In this document: positions 1-10,191 of the stretch, one piece after another | Layout: the number at the start of each line of letters is the position of its first letter | Position numbering within the stretch: position 1 is the stretch's first letter | Assembly: GCA_001599975.1 (NCBI GenBank) | Contig: BCIO01000004.1 | Coordinates: 1,511,885 to 1,575,884 of the forward strand | DNA: 64,000 bases | Direction of reading: 5' to 3' | Source of the DNA: Cystobasidiopsis lactophilus | Taxonomy: Eukaryota > Basidiomycota > Agaricostilbomycetes > Agaricostilbales > Chionosphaeraceae | Notes under the pieces: generated by a model | Database searches by the model: none | Told to the model about the DNA's origin: nothing | Seen by the model: the letters and a program-made list of their open reading frames with translations, nothing else | Position numbers and translations under genes: made by a program

Positions 1-266
1 TTGAGCCCAACGAACCGATTTGAATAGAGCTGGCGCGCGCGGAGTTGTTGGTCTGGCCGAGATGAAAAAGGGTTTGCCCTCTGGTAGCCCAGATACAGCA
101 ACAGGCAGGCGGCCAAGCTCAACAGATGGCGTTTCTGGTAGCTGACCGAGAGAAGGCTATTACGGAAGGCCTGCCGTCTTGGCGTCAAAGTCGAGGGCTC
201 GAGCGGCGGCAAGGTGTCGCGGTGAGCACGCTTCTCGTCGAAGCCCGTCACAGACATGGATACCAT
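1..266 (-). CDS. Partial membrane-anchored PC-esterase-like protein (N-terminus only)
   Basis: The minus strand is open from an ATG at 266 (a second in-frame ATG is at 257) to the window edge, giving 88 codons. A basic N-terminal stretch is followed by one hydrophobic segment at about residues 47-61 (LLSLAACLLLYLG), the pattern of a type II membrane anchor. Just after it, LRARQLYSNRFVGL matches TQARLVYSDMFAGL at the same place in the next gene (594-2334), which carries a GDS esterase motif. I infer a tandem paralogue of that gene. The catalytic region lies outside the window, so the enzyme assignment rests on this similarity and on adjacency. Confidence 0.55.
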   Translation of the reverse strand, partial: MVSMSVTGFDEKRAHRDTLPPLEPSTLTPRRQAFRNSLLSVSYQKRHLLSLAACLLLYLGYQRANPFSSRPDQQLRARQLYSNRFVGL

Positions 267-593
267 CTCAAGAGTCTCCTTAGGAAGAAGACTAAGGACC
301 ATTTGGAGCGAGCGGGCGGGGTGGTATGTAACAGACGAAGAGTCGACGATCAAACGAGGCAAGAACTTGTTCAGTGGCAGTGCCAGCGTGAGCCAGTGGT
401 CTCGCATTATGGTATATATGCTAAGTACAATGCTATATGCAGGTAAATTCAGCTCAAGGAGGGCCACAGATTGAGTTAAGCCAAAGCTGCAGGATATTGA
501 GATTATAGTGGTCTCTGCAGTCGAAGCCCAGTGGCGCTTTGAAGCCGTCAATGCCAGGCTGGACATTTTGAAGTCAGGGCCTCCTCAAATGAT
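267..593. other. Intergenic, 327 bases
   Basis: This gap lies between two tandem minus-strand paralogues. It should hold the 3' end of the 594-2334 gene and the promoter of the edge gene. I see no supported coding exon. The plus-strand reading frames here are short and antisense. Confidence 0.4.
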
Positions 594-2334
594 CTATGAA
601 GTAATATGAGACGTACGCCGATCGGGCCGTCGAAAAGTTGCAAGATGCCGCAGCCTGGCCCTTTCGTTCAGAACTGAACGCTTCGGGAGAGTTGCATGAA
701 GGGACGCACCAAAGTGGGCATCGTGCAAACAATGCCGTTCGCCTTCTGTTCGGCAGTTTCTTCGAGGGTAGCCGAAATCCTCGATAGCTTTGACGACGCG
801 GTCCGATGGCAGGATGTGAATGTTGCGCCCCTCTCGGTCCGACCGATCCTTGGCGAGATAACGCATTAGAGCTCCTTGTCCGCTGTTCAAAAGAAATGAG
901 TATGTACAGCCCACTAGGGCCCAACCGACAAACCTACACATGCCACCAGCCCTCTTTGCCGGCAAACTCTTGGGGCGCGCTGTACCAGGACAGGATACCA
1001 TTCCATCCAGTCTGGCCATAAAAGTCGTCCAGGATGTTCGGGATGCGGGAAAAGTCGAAGTTGAGCGGATACCTGGGCAGTAGTCTGAGTGTTTACGAAA
1101 AAGGGAGTCAAGACTAGTCACGCACCAATAATTGAAGCCCAGAATACCGATGTCTATATCTAGATCACTTAGAGCTGCACCGTTGTGTGAGTCAGTTCAG
1201 AACGAGGCCTGCCGACCAAAGGCATCGAACTGCTCACGCTGGAAGTTGGCTCGAACATCGTCAATGTGCTCGGCTTGCCAGTCGTAGAAGACATAAAACA
1301 GAGCCCCTGATTTCTCCATGGCCTCGCGGCTGTACAATTTGTCATCGCCTCGCGGGAGCAGCCATTCGTCGGTGCCGTCTGGATATCTGCTCGACGATAT
1401 CGGTCAAGTGGCGCGTTCATGGCAAAGCAATGAGCTCACACAATATACAGAGACCTGTGGCCGTGGTACTGCTCGGCGTACGACAAGATTCTGGTAGAAT
1501 CCCGCATCACGATCTGGACAGCTCAAAGCCAGCGTAACGGAATACTCACTCTCGGTTGTAATGAATAATCCGATGGAAAAGTTGGCGCATCATACTGTCG
1601 CCTTGGACATAAATCCTCTTTCCCAAGAGGCACTTCTGCATCTGCTGGGGCGTGAAAAAGTGGTAGGGTGGCGCGCCTTTCTGCCGCTTGGGTGTCCACT
1701 CTTGCCCGTCCCACGCGCCCTCCACGTCCCACGCTCTAGTCAAGAAGCGCTGCTCCTTGGCCCTTTTCATGTCCTTAGGTGACGGATGAATGGGGTGTGG
1801 GAGCTGCCCCCTGCCCCAATGCACACATGCTCCTTTAGCCCGAACCAGCTCTTCTGGCGCTCCCTCCGCCGGCGGTGCACACATGGTCGGAAGGGGACAG
1901 ATTTGGCCGGGATAATGAGCCAGGCAAGTCTGGCCTTCGTAGGCTGGCCCCTTGGGCACACGCGCTGCTTTGGCGAACGAGATGTTGCGAAAGTCGCCTT
2001 CCATGTCCCGCTGCCCAGGAGGTATTGAAGGATCTTGCAGCCTGATCTCTTCTTGCGTTACTTCGTACTCTGGGTTGAGGCCCGCGAACATGTCAGAGTA
2101 GACCAAGCGAGCTTGGGTGACCTCTCGGTACACCGATAGCCGCCCAACGCCATTGAAGGCCAGGTAAAGCAAGAAACAGGCCCCAAAGGCCACGGCGTGC
2201 TTCTTGTAGGCATGGAGCGAGGCCAGTCGTGTGCCTCCTCCCGAGCGCGCAAAGTCGAAGCTGAAAGGCTCGAATTTCTCCTCTATGGTTAAACCACTCT
2301 GACTCAGGCAATGCGCAGGCAAGAGCTTTGGCAT
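594..2334 (-). CDS. Type II membrane PC-esterase/SGNH-like protein (GDSMMRQLF)
   Basis: Exons 2334-1550, 1490-1455, 1386-1238, 1174-1126, 1072-938 and 882-594 join in frame to about 480 residues. A short N-terminal tail precedes one membrane segment at about residues 46-62. GDSMMRQLF at about residue 245 is the block I nucleophile motif of PC-esterases (TBL/NXPE/Cas1-type SGNH fold). HCLHDAHF near the end is a candidate for the catalytic Asp/His block. Such enzymes act on acyl groups of glycans in the Golgi or at the cell surface. The last exon contains an alternative in-frame GT-AG stretch, so the C-terminus is less certain. The gene is divergent from MED31. Substrate unknown. Confidence 0.7.
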
Positions 2335-2476
2335 CCTGACACACCTCGATCACTCATGGGCTCGCGAATCTATTGCAGCATTTGTCGGTTTTGGTGGAGC
2401 CAGGCGAACCAGCTGCCAAGACTTTTACCAGGGTCTTCCCGTGCCCACCATCGGCCGGACTGATGTTGGTCTCGCG

Positions 2477-2934
2477 ATGAGCGCCCCTGGCGATGAAGAG
2501 GAGCGGCAACAGAACAGGCGCAGGTTCCAGATAGAGGCCGAGTTCGTGCAGGCGCTGGCCAACCCATTTTACCTCTCCCGTTCGTCTCGGTTTGCCCTCC
2601 GCGAAGCCCCTCGCGCCCCTCAACCCGCTGCTGGCCTCTTCAGATCTGGCGTTCGAAGGCGTGTTCGAGGACGAGGCTTTTGTGAACTATCTGGCCTACC
2701 TGAAATGTGCGTTCTTGCTCCCCTTGCGCCCTGAAAGAAGTGGATCGGCTGATGCCTCCGTCGGCGACCACAGACTTTTGCACTCCGGACTACGCCAAGT
2801 TCTTGCACTACCCTCAGGCAACCGCCATGCTCGAGCTGCTCCAGCACAAGTCGTTCAGGGACAATTTGCGGAACGAAGGGTTTGCGGCGGAGCTGTCCAG
2901 GCATCAACTGAACCACTGGGCTACATGGAGGTGA
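2477..2934 (+). CDS. MED31: Mediator complex subunit 31
   Basis: Exons 2477-2579, 2644-2706 and 2774-2934 join to 108 residues, the usual size for this small conserved subunit. The joined protein shows RRRFQIEAEFVQALANP, the LSHLAFEGVF joint, DEAFVNYLAYLKYF, PDYAKFLHYPQ and LELLQHKSFRDNL, matching the Med31/Soh1 family from end to end. Med31 sits in the middle module of Mediator and links regulators to RNA polymerase II. The start is the ATG just ahead of the conserved block; an upstream in-frame start codon would only add an unconserved leader. Both introns are about 65 bases with GT-AG ends. The gene is divergent from the esterase gene, with a 142-base gap. Confidence 0.93.
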
Positions 2935-3723
2935 TACAGTGTACTTCAGTTCGTGATCTGGCCGCAAACGGAGCAGTACGGGTGTAACTTGGCCTGGCCT
3001 TCACCTTCATCACCCTTGCGAGCTGTGACTTTTTTGCTCCAGCCTTCTCTTTCGTTTTCTCTCGTTTTCTCCCCTTTCAAGTTTCTTCACTACTGCTTTG
3101 CGACCAAATCCGGGTTCTCTGGCTCTTAGCGGCTCACGCTGCTTTGTGGCGTTCTCAGAACCTCTCATTAGCGCATCTAGCAAAGACTGATTGCCCTCAT
3201 TTTGCCCCTAACCGCTGCCTTTCTTTTAGAGAGACCTTCTCGGCGCTTGGGCTTTAGTAGCAGGCTTACAATCTTAGCCCTTTCTTTCTTCCTTTCTGCC
3301 CCTTTTGCAATTGGGAAATCCTAGTGGCAAATAGCCTTCACTTTGCATTCTGCATCTGCTGACTTTCCTTATGTCTGTTCTCATTATTAGCTAGAGCGAA
3401 TGAAGAACCTTGGAAACCCGAGACTTGGAAAAATTTGGGTGGCACCGGCTCACTTCCGAAGTCCCCCTCGCTTGCAGTTCTCGCCTCAAAGGCTCTTGGT
3501 GGGCTCAGAATTGCTTTCAGATGTCATTTTAAGTCATCATGGTTGCATCTAGGCCTTTTAATTGCACCCTTGTGAAGGGTCCTGAGTCACAGGCGGCCAT
3601 TGGGTTTGGTGGCGGCCGTTGAAGCCTGGCACCACTTTGAGCGGTCTGGGGCCTTCTACTCTTGCTCCTGCTCCATCACTTTCTTCGTTTCAAGCTGAGA
3701 AATACCCCTTGAGCACACACAAT
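2935..3723. promoter_or_regulatory. 789-base gap with pyrimidine-rich stretches
   Basis: No convincing exon is seen. From about 3025 to 3110, and again near 3280-3310, the plus strand has long C/T-rich runs (ctttctctttcg-like), as seen in fungal core promoters and 5' leaders. It probably contains the MED31 3' end and the promoter or leader of the 3724 gene. No TATA box or operator is clear enough to mark. Confidence 0.35.
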
Positions 3724-4716
3724 ATGGTCAGAGTGCGGTTCCAAGGCGTAGTCTACGACAATGCCTCCCTACCTCTGCAGCCTTTGGTGAGTTTCCACTG
3801 CTCACATCTCACCTCTAGTTAGGCTCAATTAGATCTTTATGTGACTTAGCTCCAACCACGAAGGCCACCTCCCAAAATGGCAGCCAGCGAGCTGGGCTGG
3901 CCCTACTCCGTCTTTCGCCCCCACACCCCGGCCGCTGAAGACACTGACGAAGCTTTCGACTTCACCGAGCACATAGAGTACCGAAGTCCTCAGGAAATCC
4001 GCGATGACTGGGCAAGGGAGTGTGATGGTCTGCCCCGAGCGTCTGAAACTTCGCCGTGGTCGGACGAAGAACGAGCGAGCCTCCTTTTGGGCTGGAACCC
4101 CCTCCTGCAAAAGGTTGTGCCAGCCGGCGAAGAAGGGAGGGACTTTTATTGGTCCTATGAACTTGACTCGGATGATGAGGACGACTTATATTGGCAAACG
4201 GAGGAGGAAGAGGGAGACAATCACGAGGCGAGCAATTGGGACCAGAACACGCACCCTCCCAACCCCCTCGAGCATGTCGCAGCTTCGCCGCCCAGCCCAT
4301 GGCCCCTCCAGTTCCCAGCCCCTCATCTGACTTTCGCACCCGATGAACGGCTCGGCGTTGGCGACATCTACGGCCACACCTTAGAACAAAACGTCCCAAA
4401 GCTGGCGGCTGAGCTGCCCACCAATGTTGTGGTGAAGCTGTTGAAAAGAAGGCGCTCCAGCGAAGAGGCCGAAGAGCGCGCGCACCGAGCAAAACAGCGG
4501 AGGACAGAGGACGAGGTGAAGTCCCCACTGCCGCCGAACCAGCTCGAAGAGCTCTGTCGGTCATTCTTCAATCCCAAGAGGGCCAGGCCAGAGGGCGACG
4601 ACGGCGCAGAACAGAGCACACTGGCCAAGCGCCACCGCTTTGAAACCCAAGCCGAGGACGACCGGCGACCGCTCGACAACACGGTGCCTAAAAGCTTGCG
4701 CCATCTGTTGAATTGA
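3724..4716 (+). CDS. Unknown acidic, nuclear-looking protein
   Basis: Exon 1 (3724-3786) joins in frame over a 63-base intron to 3850-4716, giving 309 residues. I do not recognise a family. It begins MVRVRFQGVVYDN, has an acidic low-complexity middle (DSDDEDDLYW, EEEEGD), and near residues 210-230 a basic run LKRRRSSEEAEERAHRAKQRR-type segment that could be a nuclear localisation signal. A further KRARPEGDD segment lies near the C-terminus. No membrane segments or signal peptide are visible. The long open frame and good splice sites support a real gene. The function is not inferable. Confidence 0.6.
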
Positions 4717-4875
4717 AGAATAGAGAAGGACAACTAGGAGGGAGAGAGGAGAGCTCGGCCGGGTACCGACGCGTTATTGACCGGGTGCCAGATGGCAGGA
4801 TGGTGGCGAAGGCGGATTTCGTTGGCTTGGCGATGTTGTTGTATCACTCTAGGGAAATTGTAACACGGAGCTTCT

Positions 4876-5848
4876 TCAAGTCGCTGATCGACCTCTGGTG
4901 CTTGCTGCTGCCGACCCTCTTGAGCGAGCGCCTCGACCGACGCCGGATACGCTCCGCCCTCTCGCCACCGGCGGCTCTGAGGTGGAGGACGAGGAGGGTG
5001 GGATCTTGGATCGAGTTCCGGCAGTGGCTATTCTCCCCCCGCGACCTCTTGTGCCTGCTGCCGAGCCGCGAGATGCTATTCGTTCCCTCTTTGAGCCCTT
5101 GACAAATTCGAACGACGGCACGGAAGTGGAAGACACAACACACCTTTACGCTCCTCAGCCACTGCCAAATCAGGTGGCGCCGGTGTCTCCCTCTGCCCCT
5201 CCGCCGGCAGCTTGGCCTCCTCGTTGGTGCTCGCCGCTGCCGCTGCTGCTGACGCCCGCGCTGAAGCCGCCGCCTGGTCCTCCTCCAGCTGAAGCGCCTG
5301 CAAGTCCTTGTCCAGCTCCCACTCGCCGTTGAGCAGCAACTGCGACGTGTGCTCGGTCTGCGCCAGGATCCTGGTGTACAAGTCCATCAACGAGTGGGTC
5401 GTCGCAATGTTGTCCTTGAACCGCTGTGGTATCCCTCGTTTGAGCCCATTGCACGTTCAATCTAACAGCGAGAGGCAGTCACCTGCATTTGGCCCTGCGC
5501 CGTCTGGAAGCTGGCAATGACAGACTCCAGGCTCGCATTCACGCCTTGAAGCCGGGCCAACTCCGCTCTGAGCTCGGCTTCTCTGCTTGCTGCGTCTGGG
5601 GCATGAGTGCTGCTACTTGAGGAAGCCTGTTGATGCTCGGCGGCTGCTGCGGCAGGGGCCACGGGAGCATTGTTGGAGATGGAAGCCCGCATCGAGCCCG
5701 TGTAGGCGAACGCCGAGGTCAAGTCCTGGGGCGCCGCTGCTGCCGCCGCCAGGTGCTCGTCTGTGTCGCTGTTGAGCAGGGCGCTCTGCTCCAGCAGGAG
5801 CGAGTCGCCGTTCTCGCTGGCATCGAACGCATAAGACTCGTCCTCCAT
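4876..5848 (-). CDS. DUO1: DASH/DAM1 kinetochore complex subunit Duo1
   Basis: Exons 5848-5483, 5423-5142 and 5097-4876 give about 289 residues. The first splice restores QTAQGQMQRFKDNIATTHSL followed by MDLYTRILAQTEHT, the signature helix of Duo1. The 44-base second intron is short and its donor is chosen to keep frame, so that junction is less secure. The C-terminus is rich in RGR/SRG (RGRSVSGVGRGARSRG), which is common in Duo1 proteins. DASH forms rings that couple kinetochores to spindle microtubules in fungi. The N-terminus is Ala- and acid-rich. A Cnl2/Nkp2-like kinetochore gene lies about 4.3 kb away. Confidence 0.85.
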
Positions 5849-5908
5849 TGGCTGGGCGGGCGCAAGAGGCTCTCACGCTGATTTTGAGGCTTTGGGCTTC
5901 GGGTACAG

Positions 5909-6370
5909 TCATGCATTTGAAAGTAGAGCTCTGATGAGAGCCACAAGCGAGCGAACCAAAGCCTTCTGGGCGTGCCATTCGAAATGCAACAATGCTCTGA
6001 GGAGTCTGAGGGGCGAAGTCCCACTTTGCTGCCTACACTCTCCCTTGAAAGCCTGCCCAAGTATGGTCCAGAGCAACATTGACACCAATAGGGAGCGTAG
6101 GACGGGCGAGGCGATGAGCCCGGACTGCCAGAGGCGAGAGCCATAGGCCCGCGAATAAAGCTTCGACTGGAGCCAATGAGTCAGATCCTTTCGACAGATA
6201 AAACGCACGAAGACTAACAAGAGCATTGCGTGAGGCGAACAACCACCATACGGGAGAGGAGAAAGCAAGTTTAGGCGACGCACGGTGGCCAGACTCAGAG
6301 TGTGCTGGAACGTAAAGCTCAGTCAGCGAGTTGGTAGGCATACACATACTAAGGAGAGCATTACCGTCAT
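5909..6370 (-). CDS. Possible small membrane protein
   Basis: A 6-base coding exon (ATG ACG, 6370-6365) may join over a 60-base intron (branch-like cgctgactgag, acceptor ttccag) to 6304-5909, giving about 133 residues. Two hydrophobic stretches, HAMLLLVFVRFI and VLRSLLVSMLLWTILG, suggest membrane insertion. I do not recognise a family. A second overlapping minus-strand frame (6347-6033) is also open, so the frame choice is uncertain. The gap between DUO1 and the next minus-strand gene favours something being here. Confidence 0.35.
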
Positions 6371-6510
6371 GACGTTAGTGGCAAGGCGACGAAGCAAACC
6401 CAGAAGGCCCTTCTCCACCGACCGGGTTGGCCGATAAAGCTCCTACTTTTCGTCTGGCCGAGACGGCAGAACAGCCAGCACAAAGAAGTGGTTTAAAGGG
6501 GGTGTCCTGT

Positions 6511-6852
6511 TCACTCCTCTTCCTCCTCCTCCTCTTCCTCCTCGTCATCCTCCTCTTGCGAATTGATGTTGTCCGGCTGTGCCGCCTCTTGGGCCGCTTT
6601 CCTCCTTCGATGCTCCTCCTCTGCTCGCTTTTCTCTATCCCTCTCATCGTGTTTCTCCTTGAAATGGGACAAAACTCCGTTCATTTGCATCTGGGCCGAC
6701 TTGAGTGCCTCGGACAGGTTGGCTAATTTTGGCGCCTGCGGCCAGGTGTCTGCGTCTTGGCTGGCTGCGATGGGCACTCGGACCAGACCAGCGTTGGACA
6801 TTTCACTGTCCGAAGGCACCGCAAGCTTGTAGGTGACTTGTAAAGTCGACAT
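6511..6852 (-). CDS. Gon7-like KEOPS subunit (tentative)
   Basis: A single open frame of 113 residues runs from ATG at 6852. It has MSTLQVTYKLAVPSDSE at the start, a helical middle (LSEALKSAQMQMNGVLSHFK), a charged segment and an all-acidic tail. Short length, an N-terminal Tyr strand, a Leu/Gln-rich helix and a polyacidic end match the fungal Gon7 pattern. Gon7 belongs to the KEOPS/EKC complex that makes the t6A tRNA modification. The family is poorly conserved, so this is a pattern match only. It could instead be another small acidic nuclear protein. Confidence 0.4.
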   Translation of the reverse strand: MSTLQVTYKLAVPSDSEMSNAGLVRVPIAASQDADTWPQAPKLANLSEALKSAQMQMNGVLSHFKEKHDERDREKRAEEEHRRRKAAQEAAQPDNINSQEEDDEEEEEEEEEE

Positions 6853-7085
6853 GGTTCGCTGTCCAATGCGAAAGTCGAAAATCTCATTTGCGAGGCAGCT
6901 GTGGCGAATATGTACTTATGGCAGATTCAAAGCTAGTGCGCTAGTTCGCTGCTCTATCAAGAAATAGCGTTGCAAGTGGCCAGATGGCGAACTAACGGTC
7001 TAAACTGTCCCTGCCTGTCTCGTGGCACAACACACCTTCCATCTCTCCTTCGCAGGCCCGATTTGCTGTGCACCCCGGACATCGT

Positions 7086-8457
7086 CTACATCTTGAACAA
7101 AGCCAACCTGCGGCCCACTTCGAGCGCTTCTTCGTCCGACTTTAGGTTGGGAATCGAGAAGCGCATCCAGCCTTGCGCCACACGCTGCCCCCCTGGTGAG
7201 TCGGGCACAAAAAAGCTACCTGGAAGAGCTGATACGCCAATGGTCTTGATCATGGCCTTGACCACCTCGGAGGAAGAGTGCCCGGTGAAAGGGTGCTCGA
7301 CAAAGCAATAGAAGCCGCCATACGAGGTGACTGACCAACCCGGCACCGTGTTCACGGCTTGGCAGAAGAGGTCCATACGTCGATTGAGCACGTCGCATGT
7401 CTGAGAGCGCCACTCTTTGAGGTTGGGAATGGCCCATGCAGCTGCTGATTGCGCGATCTGAGCCGGGCAAATGCTTTGAGAGTCGATGATCTTGAGTGCT
7501 TGCTCAATTAAGACAGGAGATGCGACGAGAGCACCAAGTCGATGTCCAGGGATCGAGTAGCTTTTGCTGACTGTGGATACCAGCGTTTGAGTGAAACTCA
7601 ACGGCCGAAGCAAGCCACGCACAAGAGTAGAGGTGAATCAAGTAGTCTGTCCAATGCCGTCCGACTTTATCTTTGGTGGCAGGTGTGAAGAGGGGATGAG
7701 GCGATGTTGTGGAATGCGAGGACGGTAAGAGGTCCCGGTAGGTTTCGTCCATGATTAGCGCAATACCAGCCTCGCAAGCCAGGGCAGCAATCTCTTGCAG
7801 CAAGCCAGCAGGACAGACAGCCCCTGTCGGATTGTTGGGAGAGACGACGACAATGCCCTTTGTGCGTGGAGAAAGGCGGCGTTTGATCTCAGCAACCTGT
7901 GGCACGAAACCGTCCTCCGGCTCCGTGGTGACATAAACCGGTACAATGCCTAGCTGGCGGAGTGCCATATCATGGTTGAAGAAACTGTCCGATCGGCATC
8001 AGAAGCCTGCCTAAGCATCATCTGGTCGTTCCACCTCACAAAGGCAGGCAAAGGACGATTTCATCGCCAACCTTGGCCAGGGTCTGAAAGACGAGATAGG
8101 ATGCTTGATTGGCCCCCATAGTAATGATGCAGTTCTCTGCGAGAAGGCGCCAATAAAATTCAGGCCACAGTCATCGTGGCGTCGAATGAAAGTCCTCGCA
8201 CCCAGGCTGATATTGCCTTCGGCTTCGTACAGCCCGTCCATCTCTTGGATTAACGCTCTTCTCAGTTCGGATGTACCCTCGCCCAAGCCATACTTTGCGC
8301 TCGCTGAAGTCACAGCCGCTTCTTGCACCCGGGCCAAAAAGGCAGGGTGAGGCGGGTGTGAGGGGTGACCAGGAGCCAGATTGAGCAGCGAGCCTTGCTT
8401 ATGGTCCCATTGAGACAGCCAGAGCGCTACGTCGGGGATTCTGGAGAGGGTCCACAA
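7086..8457 (-). CDS. PLP-dependent class I/II aminotransferase
   Basis: Exons 8457-8202, 8136-8040, 7984-7623 and 7570-7086 sum to 400 codons (399 residues). Splicing restores ENCIITMGANQAS, VGDEIVLCLPFFFNHDMALR, the VVVSPNNPTGAV substrate/cofactor motif, IMDETYRD, and SFSKSYSIPGHRLGALVASP, in which the Lys of SKSY is the Schiff-base lysine and the following Arg binds phosphate. The fold and family are secure. The substrate is not: it could be an aspartate-type or kynurenine/aromatic-type aminotransferase. The start at 8457 is the first ATG of the exon; an upstream exon cannot be excluded. Confidence 0.85.
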
Positions 8458-8655
8458 TCAGTGCTGGACGACTGGCATCGCATGAGATTCAAGACCAACG
8501 GCGCTACAGGTGATTCGGCCACGTCAGAATTCAAAGCATACATGGCAGGGGGAACGAAGGCGTGCGAGACTGCTGGGGAGCGAGCGCTTTCGTGGTGCCA
8601 GGAAAACAAAGTTACATTGAATGCCCGTTCGCTCTTGGTTCGCCCTAGTCTAATA

Positions 8656-10117
8656 CTACTCATCATCATCGTCTGAAAATGGGCCAGGTGAGCCAGCAAG
8701 AATATCACGCAGCAGCAAGTCACCAACCTGACGCCTGAGTGTGTACTTGCTGCTTCATGCGCTCCAACACCTCGTCGCTGTCTTCCTCATCTTCCTCTTC
8801 GTCAATCTGCCGCTGAGCATTGCGGAAGGAGTTGGCCATATTCTTGCTGGCCTGCTGAGCCGACTTCCTGGGCGCACGGGTGCGCGGGGCAGAGTCGGAC
8901 AGCTGATCGTCTTCGTCCTCGTCCACGTCCATGTCGCGCTCTCTCTTGACGGCGCGCTGCTTGCCCTTGCCTTTTGCTTTGGACTTTGGCGCCACCTCTT
9001 CTTCCTCATCTTCATCCATGTCTTCCAGCTCGTCCTCCTCCTCGTCCGCAGTGGCAAACGTGGCTCCAGCCCGCTGGCCCCGATGAGCGTCCGGTCCAAC
9101 TTGCACAAACTCGTGCCTTTCCTTTGGCCAAGGACTGCAGTCGTTTCCCAAAGTTGAGAAAAGAGGCAGTCTTGAGGGAGCGTCAAACTTACTGAGAGCA
9201 AGCAGGGCATTTGTTGCCGGGAGCAACGCTGCTTTTCATGCAATGCCAGTGCACGAAACAGTCGCAGTCATCGTTGGGGCATTTGACACCCTGTATGACT
9301 GATGAGGGACCTGCACAGCGAGTACGAAGCGTCGGCCACCTACCACAGTGACCAGCTCCTCGCAAGAGTGGCAGGTGCCCTCGGTCTCATCGGCGAACTC
9401 GTTGGCTAGGTATTGCTCCAGCTCGGCCAGCGCACGAACAGAGAGGGAGTAGATCTTGCTGTTGGTGCGAGTGAGCCAGCCTTGAGTGAGGAACGAATCG
9501 AGCAGGATTTGTGCGTTGGCTTTGGTGACTTTGGGCGTGCAGTGGCTGGCAACGTTGATGGCCTCGAAGGACGTCAGAGAGAACTTGTAGTCCTCTGCGG
9601 TCATCACGCCTTTGATCTTTGGTCGCCCTTGTCAGCCCAAGTAACCAATCAACACGGGCAAACTCACCAAGAGGCGCAAGTAGTTCAGCTCGTTCGGCGT
9701 GTAGTTCGTGCCAATCTGGGCCAGTTCGTCGCTGCGGGAGTTGATGAAGATTATGTAGGGCTTGCCAGTGATTGGATCAAACGTTCGCTTGAGGGTGAAG
9801 CCGTATTTGTCCAGCGCGCCGATAATGGCGTCCAGCATCTCCTCGAACTCGCCGCGCGAATAGTCCGCTGTGTTGTTCACCCGGTGAGCCCTGCGCTCTC
9901 CTCGTCTGTAAGAAAGGAACTGTAGCACACCCTCGAGCAACGTGGCCGACCTCTTGTGGATCTTCTGAGCGATCTCGACGGACACCATGCGCCTCGACAT
10001 GACCGCCTGCAGGAACAGCTGTGCCACCGGGCTCAGCGGGGTGCCCTGCACTCCCACTTCGTCCTCGCTCTCATCCTCAATCACGTCGGAATCGGCTTCT
10101 TCGGAAGAGGAGGACAT
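8656..10117 (-). CDS. NSE1: SMC5-SMC6 complex RING-variant subunit Nse1
   Basis: Exons 10117-9668, 9616-9344, 9290-9193, 9134-8728 and a 17-base last exon 8672-8656 sum to 415 codons. The N-terminal winged-helix part includes LFLQAVMSRRMVSVEIAQKI and TPNELNYLRLL joined to IKGVMTAEDYKFS. The C-terminal RING-like zinc site is seen as CHSCEELVTV, CPNDDCDCFVHWHC and KCPACSH after splicing. This matches Nse1, which pairs with Nse3 and supports SUMO/ubiquitin functions of SMC5-6 in DNA repair. An acidic linker rich in EED and basic KGKGKQR blocks extends past the RING. The start is 74 bases from the divergent Nkp2-like gene. Confidence 0.88.
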
Positions 10118-10191
10118 TTGTTTGATGGTTTGCTCCAGACCAGGCGAGCGAGCGCTTGTTTTCCCTGCTCAGCCACTTGCTCACTCGACTC

